From: an uncultured Clostridia bacterium | GTDB lineage: Bacteria > Bacillota > Clostridia > TANB77 > CAG-465 | Direction: 5' to 3' | Assembly: GCA_948562205.1 (NCBI GenBank) | Contig: CAOYAN010000021.1 | Location: 1 to 34,114 of the forward strand | Length of the DNA stretch: 34,114 nucleotides | In this document: one piece after another, positions 22,433-31,176 of the stretch | Layout: the number at the start of each line of letters is the position of its first letter | Position numbering within the stretch: the stretch's first letter is position 1 | Notes under the pieces: model-generated | The model's input: only the letters and a program-made list of their open reading frames with translations | Told to the model about the DNA's origin: nothing | The model's database searches: none | Translations under genes and position numbers: made by a program

Positions 22433-22903
22433 TCAAAACGTTGCAATAGTTTTTGACTCCATAGTATATACTACTAAAGCCCACTTTTTCAAAATTAAGT
22501 ATTTTCCAACTTTATCATTGTCAATACAATCTCTCCATTTTGCAATGTCTGGTTTCTCATCTACTACATCTACTTCATATGTTATATTATCAAGTTTAAT
22601 ATAAACTTTTTCCAGACCAGGTATATGCCATTTAGGATCTATCATATTCATTGCCCATTCTATTTCAATATCCTTATCAGGCGTATTTCCACCAGGTGGT
22701 ATAACCTCAATTGTTTCAAGATTTTCTGGAACTTCTACTTCAAGAGAGATTTTCTCATCCGTTTTAGGAATAATCTCATTAAACTCTCTATCTCTAAAAG
22801 CCTCAGTATGATTGCCAACTACTTTAAGCCATATAAGAGATGGCTGATAGCAATTCTTATTTTCTCTTCACTATAATGGAAATTCCAAAGATATTTTTTC
22901 CAT
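22433..22903 (-). pseudogene. unknown gene broken by tandem TAG-TGA stops
   Basis: From an ATG at 22903, one frame of 156 codons runs to the TAA at 22433, but codons 11 and 12 are TAG (22873-22871) and TGA (22870-22868). Before them it reads MEKISLEFPL, and after them RENKNCYQPSLIWLKVVGNH and a protein-like sequence with ISLEVEVPENLETIEVIPPGG and PDKDIEIEWAMNMIDPKWHI. The frame is open for 144 codons after the stops, which is unlikely by chance in such AT-rich DNA. The only internal ATG (at 22651, 72 residues left) has no ribosome binding site. It lies 19 bases after the 107-aa gene and was probably co-transcribed. I do not recognise the family. Two small opposing indels near the stops are an alternative to direct nonsense mutation. 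Confidence 0.6.
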
Positions 22904-22922
22904 CTTAAACTCTCTTTATTTT

Positions 22923-23246
22923 TTAGGCAACTACAAAAGATGAAATACTATCAGCAACTTTACTGATTTTTTCTTCTAATGTATACTTAGAGCCAAAAAT
23001 TACATATTCATTAATATTAGATCTAATTGTAAGATCCATAAGATATGAATTTTGACCAGGAACAGCTTTTTTTACTATTTCAATTACTTTTTCATCATCA
23101 AAGGTAGATTTTTCATCCTCTTCTGCTCTTCTTACTTTTGGTTTTTCATCACCTGCAAGTATCCATAAAACACCTGCTTTAAAATAATCAACAACATTTG
23201 ATGGATCATTTGGAAGAACAATCTCTCTTACTTTAAATTCTGCCAT
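22923..23246 (-). CDS. unknown protein, 107 aa
   Basis: I do not recognise this protein. It has a strong start (AGGAGG, ATG at 23246) and its own near-consensus promoter, so it is probably expressed. It is acidic and soluble, with no signal or membrane segment. Residues 1-30 read as a strand followed by FKAGVLWILAG, 35-52 are a charged linker, and 53-107 alternate helices and strands with VPGQNSYLMDLTIRS and a Ser-rich end (ISKVADSISSFVVA). It is first in an operon whose second gene is broken (22433-22903). It lies between rpsB and ftsH, where core genes would be expected, so it may be an insertion into a conserved region. Confidence 0.65.
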   Translation of the reverse strand: MAEFKVREIVLPNDPSNVVDYFKAGVLWILAGDEKPKVRRAEEDEKSTFDDEKVIEIVKKAVPGQNSYLMDLTIRSNINEYVIFGSKYTLEEKISKVADSISSFVVA

Positions 23247-23274
23247 ACTAAAAACCTCCTAATAATGTTTTTCC

Positions 23275-23295
23275 GAATTCCATATTTAGGAATTC
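23275..23295 (-). repeat. inverted repeat in the leader of the 107-aa gene
   Basis: GAATTCC (23275-23281) and GGAATTC (23289-23295) with a 7-base loop lie between the promoter and the ribosome binding site. It may be a regulatory hairpin or operator. Confidence 0.45.
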
Positions 23296-23314
23296 TTATT
23301 TACAGTGCCTTTAT

Positions 23315-23343
23315 ATTTTAACACAAAATGTATTGTAAGTCAA
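23315..23343 (-). promoter_or_regulatory. sigma-A-type promoter for the 107-aa gene
   Basis: On the minus strand, -35 TTGACT (23343-23338), 17-base spacer, -10 TAAAAT (23320-23315). Confidence 0.7.
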
Positions 23344-23360
23344 CATTTTTCGATCTATAG

Positions 23361-23383
23361 AAAAAGCAGAGGTCTCCCTCTGC
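23361..23383 (-). terminator. intrinsic terminator after ftsH
   Basis: 7-bp GC-rich stem GCAGAGG/CCTCTGC (23366-23372, 23377-23383) followed on the minus strand by five T residues. It closes the gdpP-to-ftsH cluster. Confidence 0.85.
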
Positions 23384-23386
23384 AAT

Positions 23387-25192
23387 CTATGCAAATATAC
23401 TATCAAATTCTTCTCCAGATATTTTCTCTTTTTCAATTAGAAGTTCAGCTACCTTATGAAGTTTATCTATATTATCTTTTAATATTCTTTCTGCATAAGT
23501 ATATGCTCTAGTAATTATTTCTTTTACTTCCTCATCAATCTCATATGCTATTTTTTCACTATAGTTTCTTGAAGTAGTCATTTCTTTTCCTAAAAATACT
23601 TCTTCTTGAGTTGATCCAAAAGTAATTGGTCCAAGTTTATCTGACATACCATACTTCATAATCATCTCTCTAGCAATCTTTGAAGCTCTTTCAATATCAT
23701 TTGATGCACCAGTACTAATATCATCCAGTACTAATTTTTCGGCAACTCTACCACCAAGTAATGATACAATATGCTCATTCATTTCAGATTTTGAAGTATA
23801 ACTTTTGTCTTCATTTGGTTTATACATAGTATATCCACCAGCCATACCTCTAGGAATAATAGATATTTGATGTACACCATCATGATTTGGTAAAAATCTA
23901 GATACAACCGCATGACCTGCTTCATGATATGCTGTAAGTTTCTTTTCTTTATCACTAATAACTTTACTTCTTTTCTCAGGTCCCATCATAACTTTTACCA
24001 TAGCCTCTTCTACATCAGTTAAATTAATTGTTTTTTTATCTTTTCTAGCTGCAAGTAAAGCTGATTCATTAATCATATTTTCTAGATCAGCACCACTAAA
24101 ACCCGCAGTATTTTTAGCTATAACCTTAAAATCAATACCTTTTATAAATGGCTTATTTTTAGCATGTAGTTTTAATATTTCTTCTCTTGCCTTTAAATCT
24201 GGTGCATGAACAACAATTTGTCTATCAAATCTACCTGGTCTAAGTAAGGCAGGATCTAATATATCTGGTCTATTAGTAGCCGCCATTACAATAATACTTT
24301 CATGTGTAGCAAAGCCATCCATTTCAACAAGTAACTGATTAAGTGTTTGTTCTCTTTCATCATGTCCGCCACCAAGACCTGCACCTCTGTGACGACCAAC
24401 TGCATCTATTTCATCTATAAACACAATACATGGTGAATTAGCTTTAGCTTCTGCAAATAAATCTCTTACACGAGAAGCACCAACACCTACAAACATTTCA
24501 ACAAAATCAGATCCACTTATAGAAAAAAATGGAACATTTGCTTCCCCTGCTACTGCTTTTGCAAGTAATGTTTTTCCAGTACCAGGTCCACCAACTAGAA
24601 GTATTCCTTTTGGAATTCTTGCACCCATATCTAAATATTTTTTAGGATTTTTTAAGAATTCAACTTCTTCTTCCAACTCTTCCTTTTCCTCTTTAAGACC
24701 AGCTACATTTGCAAAAGTAACTTTTTTCTTTGAATCTTTATCAATCATATGTGCTTTATTCTTGCCAAAATTCATAGCCTTTGTATTACCCTCATTTGTT
24801 TTTCTAATCATATATATAAATATAAATAATGTGCCAAGCAACAAAATAAGATTTGGTATAAGTGGTGCTATAACTTCCATAGCTGTCTCATTTGCAACAT
24901 TTAATACAAATTCTCCTGCTATTACTTTTGGCTGTATAGTTTCTATAAAAGTACTAGCAGATGGTATTTTTACCTTACGAATAACATTTTCTTCATTCTT
25001 TAATTTTGCTTCTGCTGTAATTCTATCATTTTTTAGTTCAATACTATCAACCTGTTTTTCTTCAATTTTTTGCATTAGTTCAGTATATGACATTTCCATT
25101 GTAGTAGCACTACTTAAAAATGATATAGCATATAATGCAATTCCTATAATTATCAAATATGATATTACAGTTTTTAAAGTTCCATTCTTCAT
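23387..25192 (-). CDS. ftsH: ATP-dependent zinc metalloprotease FtsH
   Basis: FtsH is a hexameric membrane protease that degrades misfolded membrane proteins and some regulators. The 601-residue protein has two membrane helices (about 7-27 and 108-130) enclosing an extracytoplasmic domain. The AAA+ domain has Walker A GGPGTGKT (201-208), Walker B CIVFIDEIDA (255-264), and the second region of homology with the arginines in LLRPGRFDRQ. The protease domain has the zinc site HEAGH (423-427) and the third ligand Asp in LVLDDISTGASNDIERA. GGGGAGAAG precedes the ATG. It lies 17 bases after tilS, a pairing common in Bacillota. Confidence 0.98.
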   Translation of the reverse strand: MKNGTLKTVISYLIIIGIALYAISFLSSATTMEMSYTELMQKIEEKQVDSIELKNDRITAEAKLKNEENVIRKVKIPSASTFIETIQPKVIAGEFVLNVANETAMEVIAPLIPNLILLLGTLFIFIYMIRKTNEGNTKAMNFGKNKAHMIDKDSKKKVTFANVAGLKEEKEELEEEVEFLKNPKKYLDMGARIPKGILLVGGPGTGKTLLAKAVAGEANVPFFSISGSDFVEMFVGVGASRVRDLFAEAKANSPCIVFIDEIDAVGRHRGAGLGGGHDEREQTLNQLLVEMDGFATHESIIVMAATNRPDILDPALLRPGRFDRQIVVHAPDLKAREEILKLHAKNKPFIKGIDFKVIAKNTAGFSGADLENMINESALLAARKDKKTINLTDVEEAMVKVMMGPEKRSKVISDKEKKLTAYHEAGHAVVSRFLPNHDGVHQISIIPRGMAGGYTMYKPNEDKSYTSKSEMNEHIVSLLGGRVAEKLVLDDISTGASNDIERASKIAREMIMKYGMSDKLGPITFGSTQEEVFLGKEMTTSRNYSEKIAYEIDEEVKEIITRAYTYAERILKDNIDKLHKVAELLIEKEKISGEEFDSIFA

Positions 25193-25209
25193 AACTTCTC
25201 CCCTTTACA

Positions 25210-26235
25210 TTAATATATAATAGCTATATTTTTATTTATGATTTCTATTTTAAATTTATTTCCCATAATGTATTTTTTTCCCTTTTGCCCATTACTTAAT
25301 AAATTTAATATATCATTTATATGTATATTAGTTAAACCATCTAAATTATGAATTTTAAAATCAATTAACATTCTTATAGCTCTTTTTTGTATACCTATAT
25401 GTTCCTTTATAATATTTTTATAGTTAAATTTAATATACTTATTATATTCTATTATGCACTCATTAACCACATTTAATGTATAATTATTTAAAAAATCTTC
25501 ATCTTCATTTAAAATGTCTTTCATTCTAAGTATACTTTTTACAATATTAGTATTATATTCTTTTTCTAATTCAGGAATTAATACATTTCTTACTTTATTT
25601 CTATTACAAATTAATTCAAAATTAGTTTTATCAATACATGGATTAAGGTTTTGAAACATATTATACTCCATAATTTCTTTTTTTTCAACAGTAAGAAGTG
25701 GTCTTATAATATTTTTGTATTCAAATTCAATTCCTGTAAGACCTTTAAGCCCACATCCTCTAAGCAAATTAAGAAGAATTGTTTCAACATCATCATTTGC
25801 ATTATGAGCAGTAACAATTTTTTGAGCATTTTCTTTTTCTAATACCTCATTTAAAAACTCATATCTAATCTTTCTACCATATGTTTCCTCAGACATTTTG
25901 TGAAGTTTAGATAAATTAACAACATCTTTTTTCAAATAATAAAATGGTATATTAAGTCTTCTACAATTATCTTCTACATATTCTTTTTCATCTTCTGATT
26001 CTTTCCTTATCATATGATTTACATGAGCCACAATCAAAGAATATTCTATATTATATACTTCTTTAAACTTATCTTTTAAATTATGAAGTACAGTAAGCAA
26101 ACACATAGAATCAGGTCCACCAGATACAGCTACAACTAGCTTATCTCCATTTTGTATAAGCGATTTATCTATAATATTTTTCTCAACTTCAAGTTCAATT
26201 CTCTCACTAATATTTTCATTATTAAAATTTCTCAT
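25210..26235 (-). CDS. tilS: tRNA(Ile)-lysidine synthase
   Basis: TilS attaches lysine to C34 of the CAU-anticodon tRNA-Ile so that it reads AUA codons, which are frequent in AT-rich genomes. The 341-residue protein has the PP-loop VVAVSGGPDSMCLL near residue 32, then IVAHVNHMIRKESEDE, VTAHNANDDVETILLNLLRG and GLKGLTGI, all typical of the N-terminal catalytic domain. Many TilS proteins have about 430-470 residues; this one has a short C-terminal region with only a partial substrate-binding domain. Its ATG overlaps the dnaB stop (ATGA), so translation is coupled. Confidence 0.93.
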   Translation of the reverse strand: MRNFNNENISERIELEVEKNIIDKSLIQNGDKLVVAVSGGPDSMCLLTVLHNLKDKFKEVYNIEYSLIVAHVNHMIRKESEDEKEYVEDNCRRLNIPFYYLKKDVVNLSKLHKMSEETYGRKIRYEFLNEVLEKENAQKIVTAHNANDDVETILLNLLRGCGLKGLTGIEFEYKNIIRPLLTVEKKEIMEYNMFQNLNPCIDKTNFELICNRNKVRNVLIPELEKEYNTNIVKSILRMKDILNEDEDFLNNYTLNVVNECIIEYNKYIKFNYKNIIKEHIGIQKRAIRMLIDFKIHNLDGLTNIHINDILNLLSNGQKGKKYIMGNKFKIEIINKNIAIIY

Positions 26236-27575
26236 ATTTCTGGCCCTCTATATAAATTGGCAAACTTTGTATATTGACCAAGCCATGCGAGCTCAACAGT
26301 ACCAGTCTCACCATTTCTATTTTTAGCAATAATAACTTCTGCCACATTTTTCTTTTCAGTTTCAGGATCATAGTAATCCTCCCTATGTAAAAACATAACA
26401 ATATCTGCATCTTGCTCAATTGCTCCTGATTCACGAAGATCACTAAGCATTGGTCTATGATCTGTTCTAGACTCAGTGGCACGGCTAAGTTGTGATAATG
26501 CTATTACAGGAACTTTTAATTCTTTTGCAAGAATTTTAAGAGATCTACTAATATCTGATATTTCTTGTTGTCTAGACGTATTACCTCTAGTTTTTGATTC
26601 CATAAGTTGCAAATAATCAATTATTACAAGTCCAATATTTTTTTCAAGTTTTGCTTTTCTACATTTTGCTCTAAGTTCTGATGCAGAAAGTCCTGGTGTA
26701 TCATCAATATATAGTGGAACATCTGACAATTTACCACTTGTTTCACCAAGCTTTAACCAATCCTCTGAATCGAAATTAGCATTTCTAAGTTTCATACTAT
26801 CTATTTCACTTTCACTACTAAGTATTCTGCTTACCATTTGTTCTTTTGACATTTCAAGACTAAATATCATAACAGGTGTCTTCATATGCATTGCAACAAA
26901 ATTTGCTATATTTAAAACAAACGCTGATTTTCCCATTGCAGGTCTTGCAGCAACAATAATTAAATCTGATGGATTAAGACCAGATATTTTACTATCTAAA
27001 TCAATAAATCCTGATTCAATACCAGACACTTTATTTTTGTTTTGATACATTGTTTCAATCATATCAAACGCTGTAACAAGAATTTCTTTCATGCTTGCAT
27101 AGCCCTTTGAGTTTCTGTTTTGTACAACATCAAAAACTTGTTTTTCTGCCTGTTCTATTATACTATCTACACTATCTGTTTGAGCATATCCAAGTTTTAA
27201 AATATCATTTGCAGCTTTAATTAATTTTCTAAGAACAGATTTTTCCTCTACTATTTTTACATAACTTTCAATATTAGAAGTGGTTGGAACATTATCTATA
27301 AGAGTGGCAATATATTGATTATCCCCTACTCTCTCAAGTGATCCACGAAGTCTTAGCTGCTCCATTAGAGTAATCATATCTATATGTTTTCCATATGAAT
27401 ATAACTCTAACATTGCAGCATATATCTCTCTATTATCTTCTCTATAAAAATCTTCTGGTTTTAATATTTCAACTGCAGAAATAACTGCTTCTGTATCAAC
27501 TAGCATAGATCCCAGTACTGCTTGTTCTGCGATGGTATCGTTTGGTTGAACTTTATTTACTACTCCATTTTCCAT
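26232..27575 (-). CDS. dnaB: replicative DNA helicase DnaB
   Basis: DnaB-type helicase (DnaC in B. subtilis naming) unwinds DNA ahead of the replication fork as a hexamer. The 447-residue protein has the N-terminal domain with AEQAVLGSMLVD and a RecA-like ATPase from about residue 180. Walker A is AARPAMGKSA, and later come IFSLEMSKEQM, the Walker B IGLVIIDYLQLM, ALSQLSRATE and LRESGAIEQDADIVMFLHR. The start was set at the ATG at 27575, where AGGTG overlapping the rplI stop serves as ribosome binding site; the GTG at 27584 lacks one. It follows rplI and overlaps tilS by 4 bases. Confidence 0.97.
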   Translation of the reverse strand: MENGVVNKVQPNDTIAEQAVLGSMLVDTEAVISAVEILKPEDFYREDNREIYAAMLELYSYGKHIDMITLMEQLRLRGSLERVGDNQYIATLIDNVPTTSNIESYVKIVEEKSVLRKLIKAANDILKLGYAQTDSVDSIIEQAEKQVFDVVQNRNSKGYASMKEILVTAFDMIETMYQNKNKVSGIESGFIDLDSKISGLNPSDLIIVAARPAMGKSAFVLNIANFVAMHMKTPVMIFSLEMSKEQMVSRILSSESEIDSMKLRNANFDSEDWLKLGETSGKLSDVPLYIDDTPGLSASELRAKCRKAKLEKNIGLVIIDYLQLMESKTRGNTSRQQEISDISRSLKILAKELKVPVIALSQLSRATESRTDHRPMLSDLRESGAIEQDADIVMFLHREDYYDPETEKKNVAEVIIAKNRNGETGTVELAWLGQYTKFANLYRGPEI

Positions 27576-27584
27576 AACATACAC

Positions 27585-28031
27585 CTACAATCCAACTACT
27601 ACAATTTTTAATTTTGCTATTACTCCTTCATATAGTTTTACACTAACACTATAAGTCCCCAGATTTTTAATTGGTTCTTTTATATTTATTTTTTTCTTAT
27701 CTACACATATATTAAATTTATTTTTTATAGATTTTGCTATATCCTTTTCTGTGACACTACCAAATAATTTACTACCCTCACCTACTTTATGTCTAAATTC
27801 TATATATGATTCTTCAATTATTTTTTTATATCCTTCAGCAGCTTCTATTTCTTTTTTTCTTTTAAAGATTTGTGACTCAACCTTATTTTTTGCTTCACTT
27901 ATTGCCTTATTATCAGCAATACTTGCGATTTTTTTAGGTATTAAAAAGTTTCTTGCATAGCCTTCGCTAACTTCAACAATTTGATTTTTTTTACCTATTC
28001 CTTTTACATCTTGATTTAATACTACTTTCAC
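27585..28031 (-). CDS. rplI: 50S ribosomal protein L9
   Basis: L9 is a two-domain protein of the large ribosomal subunit. The protein starts MKVVLNQDVKGIGKKNQIVE and has the conserved GYARNFLIPK (about 25-34), a long connecting helix and a C-terminal domain with LFGSVTEKDIA. I place the start at the GTG at 28031, giving 148 residues in line with the family, since AAAGGAGGG is correctly spaced for it; the GTG at 28040 lies only a base or two beyond that site. It lies about 20 bases after gdpP and 9 before the dnaB start. Confidence 0.93.
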   Translation of the reverse strand: MKVVLNQDVKGIGKKNQIVEVSEGYARNFLIPKKIASIADNKAISEAKNKVESQIFKRKKEIEAAEGYKKIIEESYIEFRHKVGEGSKLFGSVTEKDIAKSIKNKFNICVDKKKINIKEPIKNLGTYSVSVKLYEGVIAKLKIVVVGL

Positions 28032-28051
28032 TTTAGTCACGCCCTCCTTTT

Positions 28052-30025
28052 TTATTCTAAAAAATACTCATTTATACTATCAAGTAATTTTTTCTTTGCA
28101 TCATCAATTGAGATACCCGCAATTTGTGCACCTGCAAAAGTTAGATGACCTCCACCACCTATTTTTTCTAAAATTGTTTGTACATTTATATCTCCCATTG
28201 AACGCCCTGAAATCATAACTACATCATCAACTTTACAAAGAACAAATGATGCAAGTATTCCAGATATAGATAATAATTCATCTGCAGCTTGTGCTGCTAT
28301 TATTGGCATATCATTATGTTTTTCTTCGCAAACTGATACAGCAATTTTTCCTTTAATTATTTCCGCATTTTTTACAATATCTACTTTTGCTACATAAGTT
28401 TCAAAATCATTTTGGAAAAGCTGTTTTACTTCTGTAACATCTATTCCATATTTTTTAAGATATGCAGCTACCTCAAAAGTTCTAACACCTGTTTTGAACA
28501 TAAAATTTTTAGTATCAATTACTATACCAGCATATAAGCATTCTGCCTCGGTTGGTGTAAGTTCAATATTTTCTAAATACATCAAAAGCTCTGTAACAAG
28601 TTCTGAAGCTGAAGAAGCATATATTTCATGATATGTAAGTAATGCATTATCAATAAATTCAGGTCCTCTTCTATGGTGATCTATTATTGCAATTTTTTCA
28701 AAATTATCTAAAAAATCTGGATAAGCTAAATAAGATTTCTTATGTGTATCAACAACTACTATAAAATCATTATTTGTTACTTCAATCTTTTTTAAATCTG
28801 TACTAGTAATAAAAACATCATCATACTCATTTGCTTCTTTTACTTTATTAATAATACTTTTTGTACTACTATTACATTTAAAATCTGTTATTATTTTAAC
28901 TTTTTTATCTAGACTTTTTGCAATCTTATATACACCAATAGCTGAACCTATACAATCCACATCAGTATTTTTATGTCCCATAATGTATATGTTATCAGAC
29001 TTTTCCATTATCTCTTTTAAAGCTTGTGCAATGGTTCTAGCTCTTACTCTACTTGTCTTTTCAAGACCAATATTTGAACCACCAAAAAATTCAAACTTTC
29101 TATCTTTTTTTACTACTGCTTGATCTCCACCACGTCCTAAAGCTATATCTAAAGCAGAAGAACCTGATTTATATCTTTCTTCTAATGTATCCTCTGCATA
29201 TGACATACCAATAGATACAGTTATAGGTAGTTTTGTAATATTAGTAATATTTTTCATACGTTCTAATATTGAGAATGTGTTTTCCTCCATATTTTCTACA
29301 TACTGTTTTTCAACAAATAATATAAATCTATCTTTATCTACTCTAGATAGTACTCCTTTATTTTCAGAAGTAAAATCTCTTAGTTCCTTTTCAATCATAG
29401 AAGTAATCTCAGCTTTTTTTATATCATCTAACCCTTGCATTGTCTCTTCATAATTATCAACAAAAATTACGCCAACTGAAACTCTTGTATCTTCTAAAGC
29501 TTTCTTTAAATTATTTTCATAAGTCTTATTAATATATGATATTAATAAACAATCTGAATCATCAAATTTTATATAATTACCAACGGCACTATATATTTCA
29601 TCATTACCTATATTTATCATAGTACTTGTAACTTGCATATGTTGCTTCTGTTTAGTAATTTTTAAAGCTGTCTCCTCTATTATATCTTTTGGTAAAATAT
29701 GATTTGAAGCATTATTTTGCCATATAATCTTATTTTTATCTGTTAAAATAACCATAGGTATGTCAATAAGACTAAAGCTATCTTTTAATACTATATCTAA
29801 GCTTTTAGAAATTTCATCAATTCTATACTTCCTATTTTTAATTTCAACAACACAAACATATATACATATTAAAGCAGTAAGTAAAATTACTGCTAAATCT
29901 ATATATAGAGTTATTGGTTTTATTATAGATATAAAAGCAGCGATTAATATAATTATTGCAAGAATTGAAATTCTAACAGAAAAAACTTTAAAATCAAGCC
30001 ACTTCTTCTTATTTACTTTACCCAT
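28052..30025 (-). CDS. gdpP: c-di-AMP phosphodiesterase GdpP (YybT family)
   Basis: GdpP cleaves cyclic di-AMP to pApA and so adjusts potassium and osmolyte balance, wall stress and spore-related signalling. The 657-residue protein has two membrane helices (about 15-35 and 38-58), a PAS-like domain (about 75-165), a degenerate GGDEF domain (about 175-305) and the DHH-DHHA1 phosphodiesterase. The last shows MGHKNTDVDCIGSAIGVY, VVDTHK, the IDHHRRGPEF metal site and GGGGHLTFAGAQI near the C terminus. AAGGATG precedes the ATG. It heads the gdpP-rplI-dnaB-tilS-ftsH cluster from a consensus-like promoter; the order gdpP-rplI-dnaB is widespread in Bacillota. Confidence 0.97.
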   Translation of the reverse strand: MGKVNKKKWLDFKVFSVRISILAIIILIAAFISIIKPITLYIDLAVILLTALICIYVCVVEIKNRKYRIDEISKSLDIVLKDSFSLIDIPMVILTDKNKIIWQNNASNHILPKDIIEETALKITKQKQHMQVTSTMINIGNDEIYSAVGNYIKFDDSDCLLISYINKTYENNLKKALEDTRVSVGVIFVDNYEETMQGLDDIKKAEITSMIEKELRDFTSENKGVLSRVDKDRFILFVEKQYVENMEENTFSILERMKNITNITKLPITVSIGMSYAEDTLEERYKSGSSALDIALGRGGDQAVVKKDRKFEFFGGSNIGLEKTSRVRARTIAQALKEIMEKSDNIYIMGHKNTDVDCIGSAIGVYKIAKSLDKKVKIITDFKCNSSTKSIINKVKEANEYDDVFITSTDLKKIEVTNNDFIVVVDTHKKSYLAYPDFLDNFEKIAIIDHHRRGPEFIDNALLTYHEIYASSASELVTELLMYLENIELTPTEAECLYAGIVIDTKNFMFKTGVRTFEVAAYLKKYGIDVTEVKQLFQNDFETYVAKVDIVKNAEIIKGKIAVSVCEEKHNDMPIIAAQAADELLSISGILASFVLCKVDDVVMISGRSMGDINVQTILEKIGGGGHLTFAGAQIAGISIDDAKKKLLDSINEYFLE

Positions 30026-30062
30026 TTAAAACATCCTTATCTAAATTCATTTCTACTATTAT

Positions 30063-30091
30063 ATTGTACTATCTTTAGTTTGATTTGTCAA
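30063..30091 (-). promoter_or_regulatory. sigma-A-type promoter for the gdpP cluster
   Basis: On the minus strand, perfect -35 TTGACA (30091-30086), 17-base spacer, -10 TACAAT (30068-30063). Confidence 0.75.
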
Positions 30092-30117
30092 TATTAGAAA
30101 ATATACTTAAAAAATAG

Positions 30118-30143
30118 AAAAAAATAAGAATCATTTAGATTCT
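30118..30143 (-). terminator. intrinsic terminator after the thioredoxin-fold gene
   Basis: 6-bp stem AGAATC/GATTCT (30127-30132, 30138-30143) followed on the minus strand by TATTTTTTT. Confidence 0.65.
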
Positions 30144-30145
30144 CA

Positions 30146-30562
30146 TTACTTTTTTATATTATTTATAAAGTCAATTAATTCTTCTTTTGTCATAACTCCA
30201 GATTTTCTATACTTAACATTCCCATTTATATCTATAATTATAAAAGTTGGAACTGAATTTATTGAATATAAGTTTGATAATGACATATTTTCTGTAACAT
30301 CTATGTACTCAAAATCAATATCTTCTATATATTTATCTACAACTTCTTCAACTATATTATCAACTGATTTACAAACCGAATTTTCTTTTATTCCAAATTC
30401 ATACAATTTATACTCTTTTGTTTGCTCAATTTGACCAGATACTAAATTTACTTTTTTAAAGTTATTATTATTATTATCATATAACTTAAATATAATAAAT
30501 AAAATACAGACTAATATAACTAATATAATTGATATTAATATTAATTTATTTTTAAATTTCAT
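30146..30562 (-). CDS. membrane-anchored thioredoxin-fold protein with a single cysteine
   Basis: A 138-residue protein with an N-terminal membrane helix (about 6-27) and an extracytoplasmic thioredoxin-like domain. The fold is suggested by the FGIKENSVCKSVDNIVEEVV segment at the position of the active site, the FEYIDVTEN strand, SLSNLYSINSVPTFIIID with the cis-proline Pro105, and the C-terminal YRKSGVMTKEELIDFIN. The active-site motif reads NSVC instead of CxxC, so only Cys64 remains and normal disulfide exchange is unlikely. It might act as a mixed-disulfide or binding protein. AAAAAGGAG precedes the ATG. It follows a small membrane protein gene by 55 bases and is probably co-transcribed. 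Confidence 0.7.
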   Translation of the reverse strand: MKFKNKLILISIILVILVCILFIIFKLYDNNNNNFKKVNLVSGQIEQTKEYKLYEFGIKENSVCKSVDNIVEEVVDKYIEDIDFEYIDVTENMSLSNLYSINSVPTFIIIDINGNVKYRKSGVMTKEELIDFINNIKK

Positions 30563-30617
30563 AGTCTACTCCTTTTTATATATTATATTAAATACTTATT
30601 ATTTAATCAATATTATT

Positions 30618-30785
30618 CTACTTTTTCAAATACTTATCTAAAATTTCTTTTAAATTTTTACTGTTTTCTTCTTCTATTTTTAATTTCTTAATAATATTTT
30701 TTAAATTATTATTTTCAATTATTGCTACTGAAATAATTAAAACAAAAGATATTATTAATAATATATAAACCAATCTAATATCCAT
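30618..30785 (-). CDS. small membrane protein with a C-terminal coiled coil, 55 aa
   Basis: The frame starts at the ATG at 30785 with GAAAGGAG upstream; the longer frame to 30863 runs through the promoter. Residues 4-24 are a membrane helix (VYILLIISFVLIISVAIIE), and the rest is a charged Glu/Lys/Asn amphipathic helix (NNLKNIIKKLKIEEENSKNL), probably a coiled coil in the cytoplasm. It is not a recognised family. It heads an operon with the thioredoxin-fold gene. Confidence 0.6.
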   Translation of the reverse strand: MDIRLVYILLIISFVLIISVAIIENNNLKNIIKKLKIEEENSKNLKEILDKYLKK

Positions 30786-30825
30786 ATTTACTATTGCTCC
30801 TTTCAAGAATAAAATATTACATAAT

Positions 30826-30854
30826 ATTATACCATAACACTTCAAGTATGGCAA
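30826..30854 (-). promoter_or_regulatory. sigma-A-type promoter for the small membrane protein operon
   Basis: On the minus strand, -35 TTGCCA (30854-30849), 17-base spacer, -10 TATAAT (30831-30826). Confidence 0.65.
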
Positions 30855-30926
30855 TATATACAATAGAATTTTCTAATATATTATTTTAAAATTTTATAGT
30901 GTAAAATAAATTTTGGAGGTATTATA

Positions 30927-31106
30927 ATGAAAAAAGAACTAGATTTTTCAAAACACAAAGTAAGTGCTAGCTATAAGACTATATATATTCGTAATGAGAC
31001 TATTGAAAAAATAAATCAAATAGCTATTGCTAATAACACTTCTTTTAATAATGTAATTGTAAGTATGATTAATTATTGTATTGAGAATAATCTTAATACA
31101 CAATAA
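30927..31106 (+). CDS. ribbon-helix-helix-like small protein, 59 aa
   Basis: A short gene with a strong start (TTTGGAGG 7 bases before the ATG). The predicted protein reads MKKELDFSKHKVSASYKTIY at the N terminus, then IRNETIEKINQIAIANNTSF and NNVIVSMINYCIENNL. The basic strand (KTIYIRNETIEKI), followed by two helices with the NNTSFNNVIVSMI pattern, matches the CopG/Arc ribbon-helix-helix fold, in which dimers insert a two-stranded sheet into the DNA major groove. No toxin gene follows; an intrinsic terminator comes 70 bases later. It could be a stand-alone regulator. Its target is unknown. Confidence 0.65.
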   Translation: MKKELDFSKHKVSASYKTIYIRNETIEKINQIAIANNTSFNNVIVSMINYCIENNLNTQ

Positions 31107-31176
31107 TAGTATTAAATATATTATTATACTATTATCAAACTATTATCTTACAATAAAAATAAATATTTATTGACTC

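Noticed and set aside
26222..26482. 86-aa open frame on the minus strand inside dnaB
   Set aside because: It is out of frame with dnaB, has no protein-like pattern and overlaps the conserved C-terminal part of the helicase.
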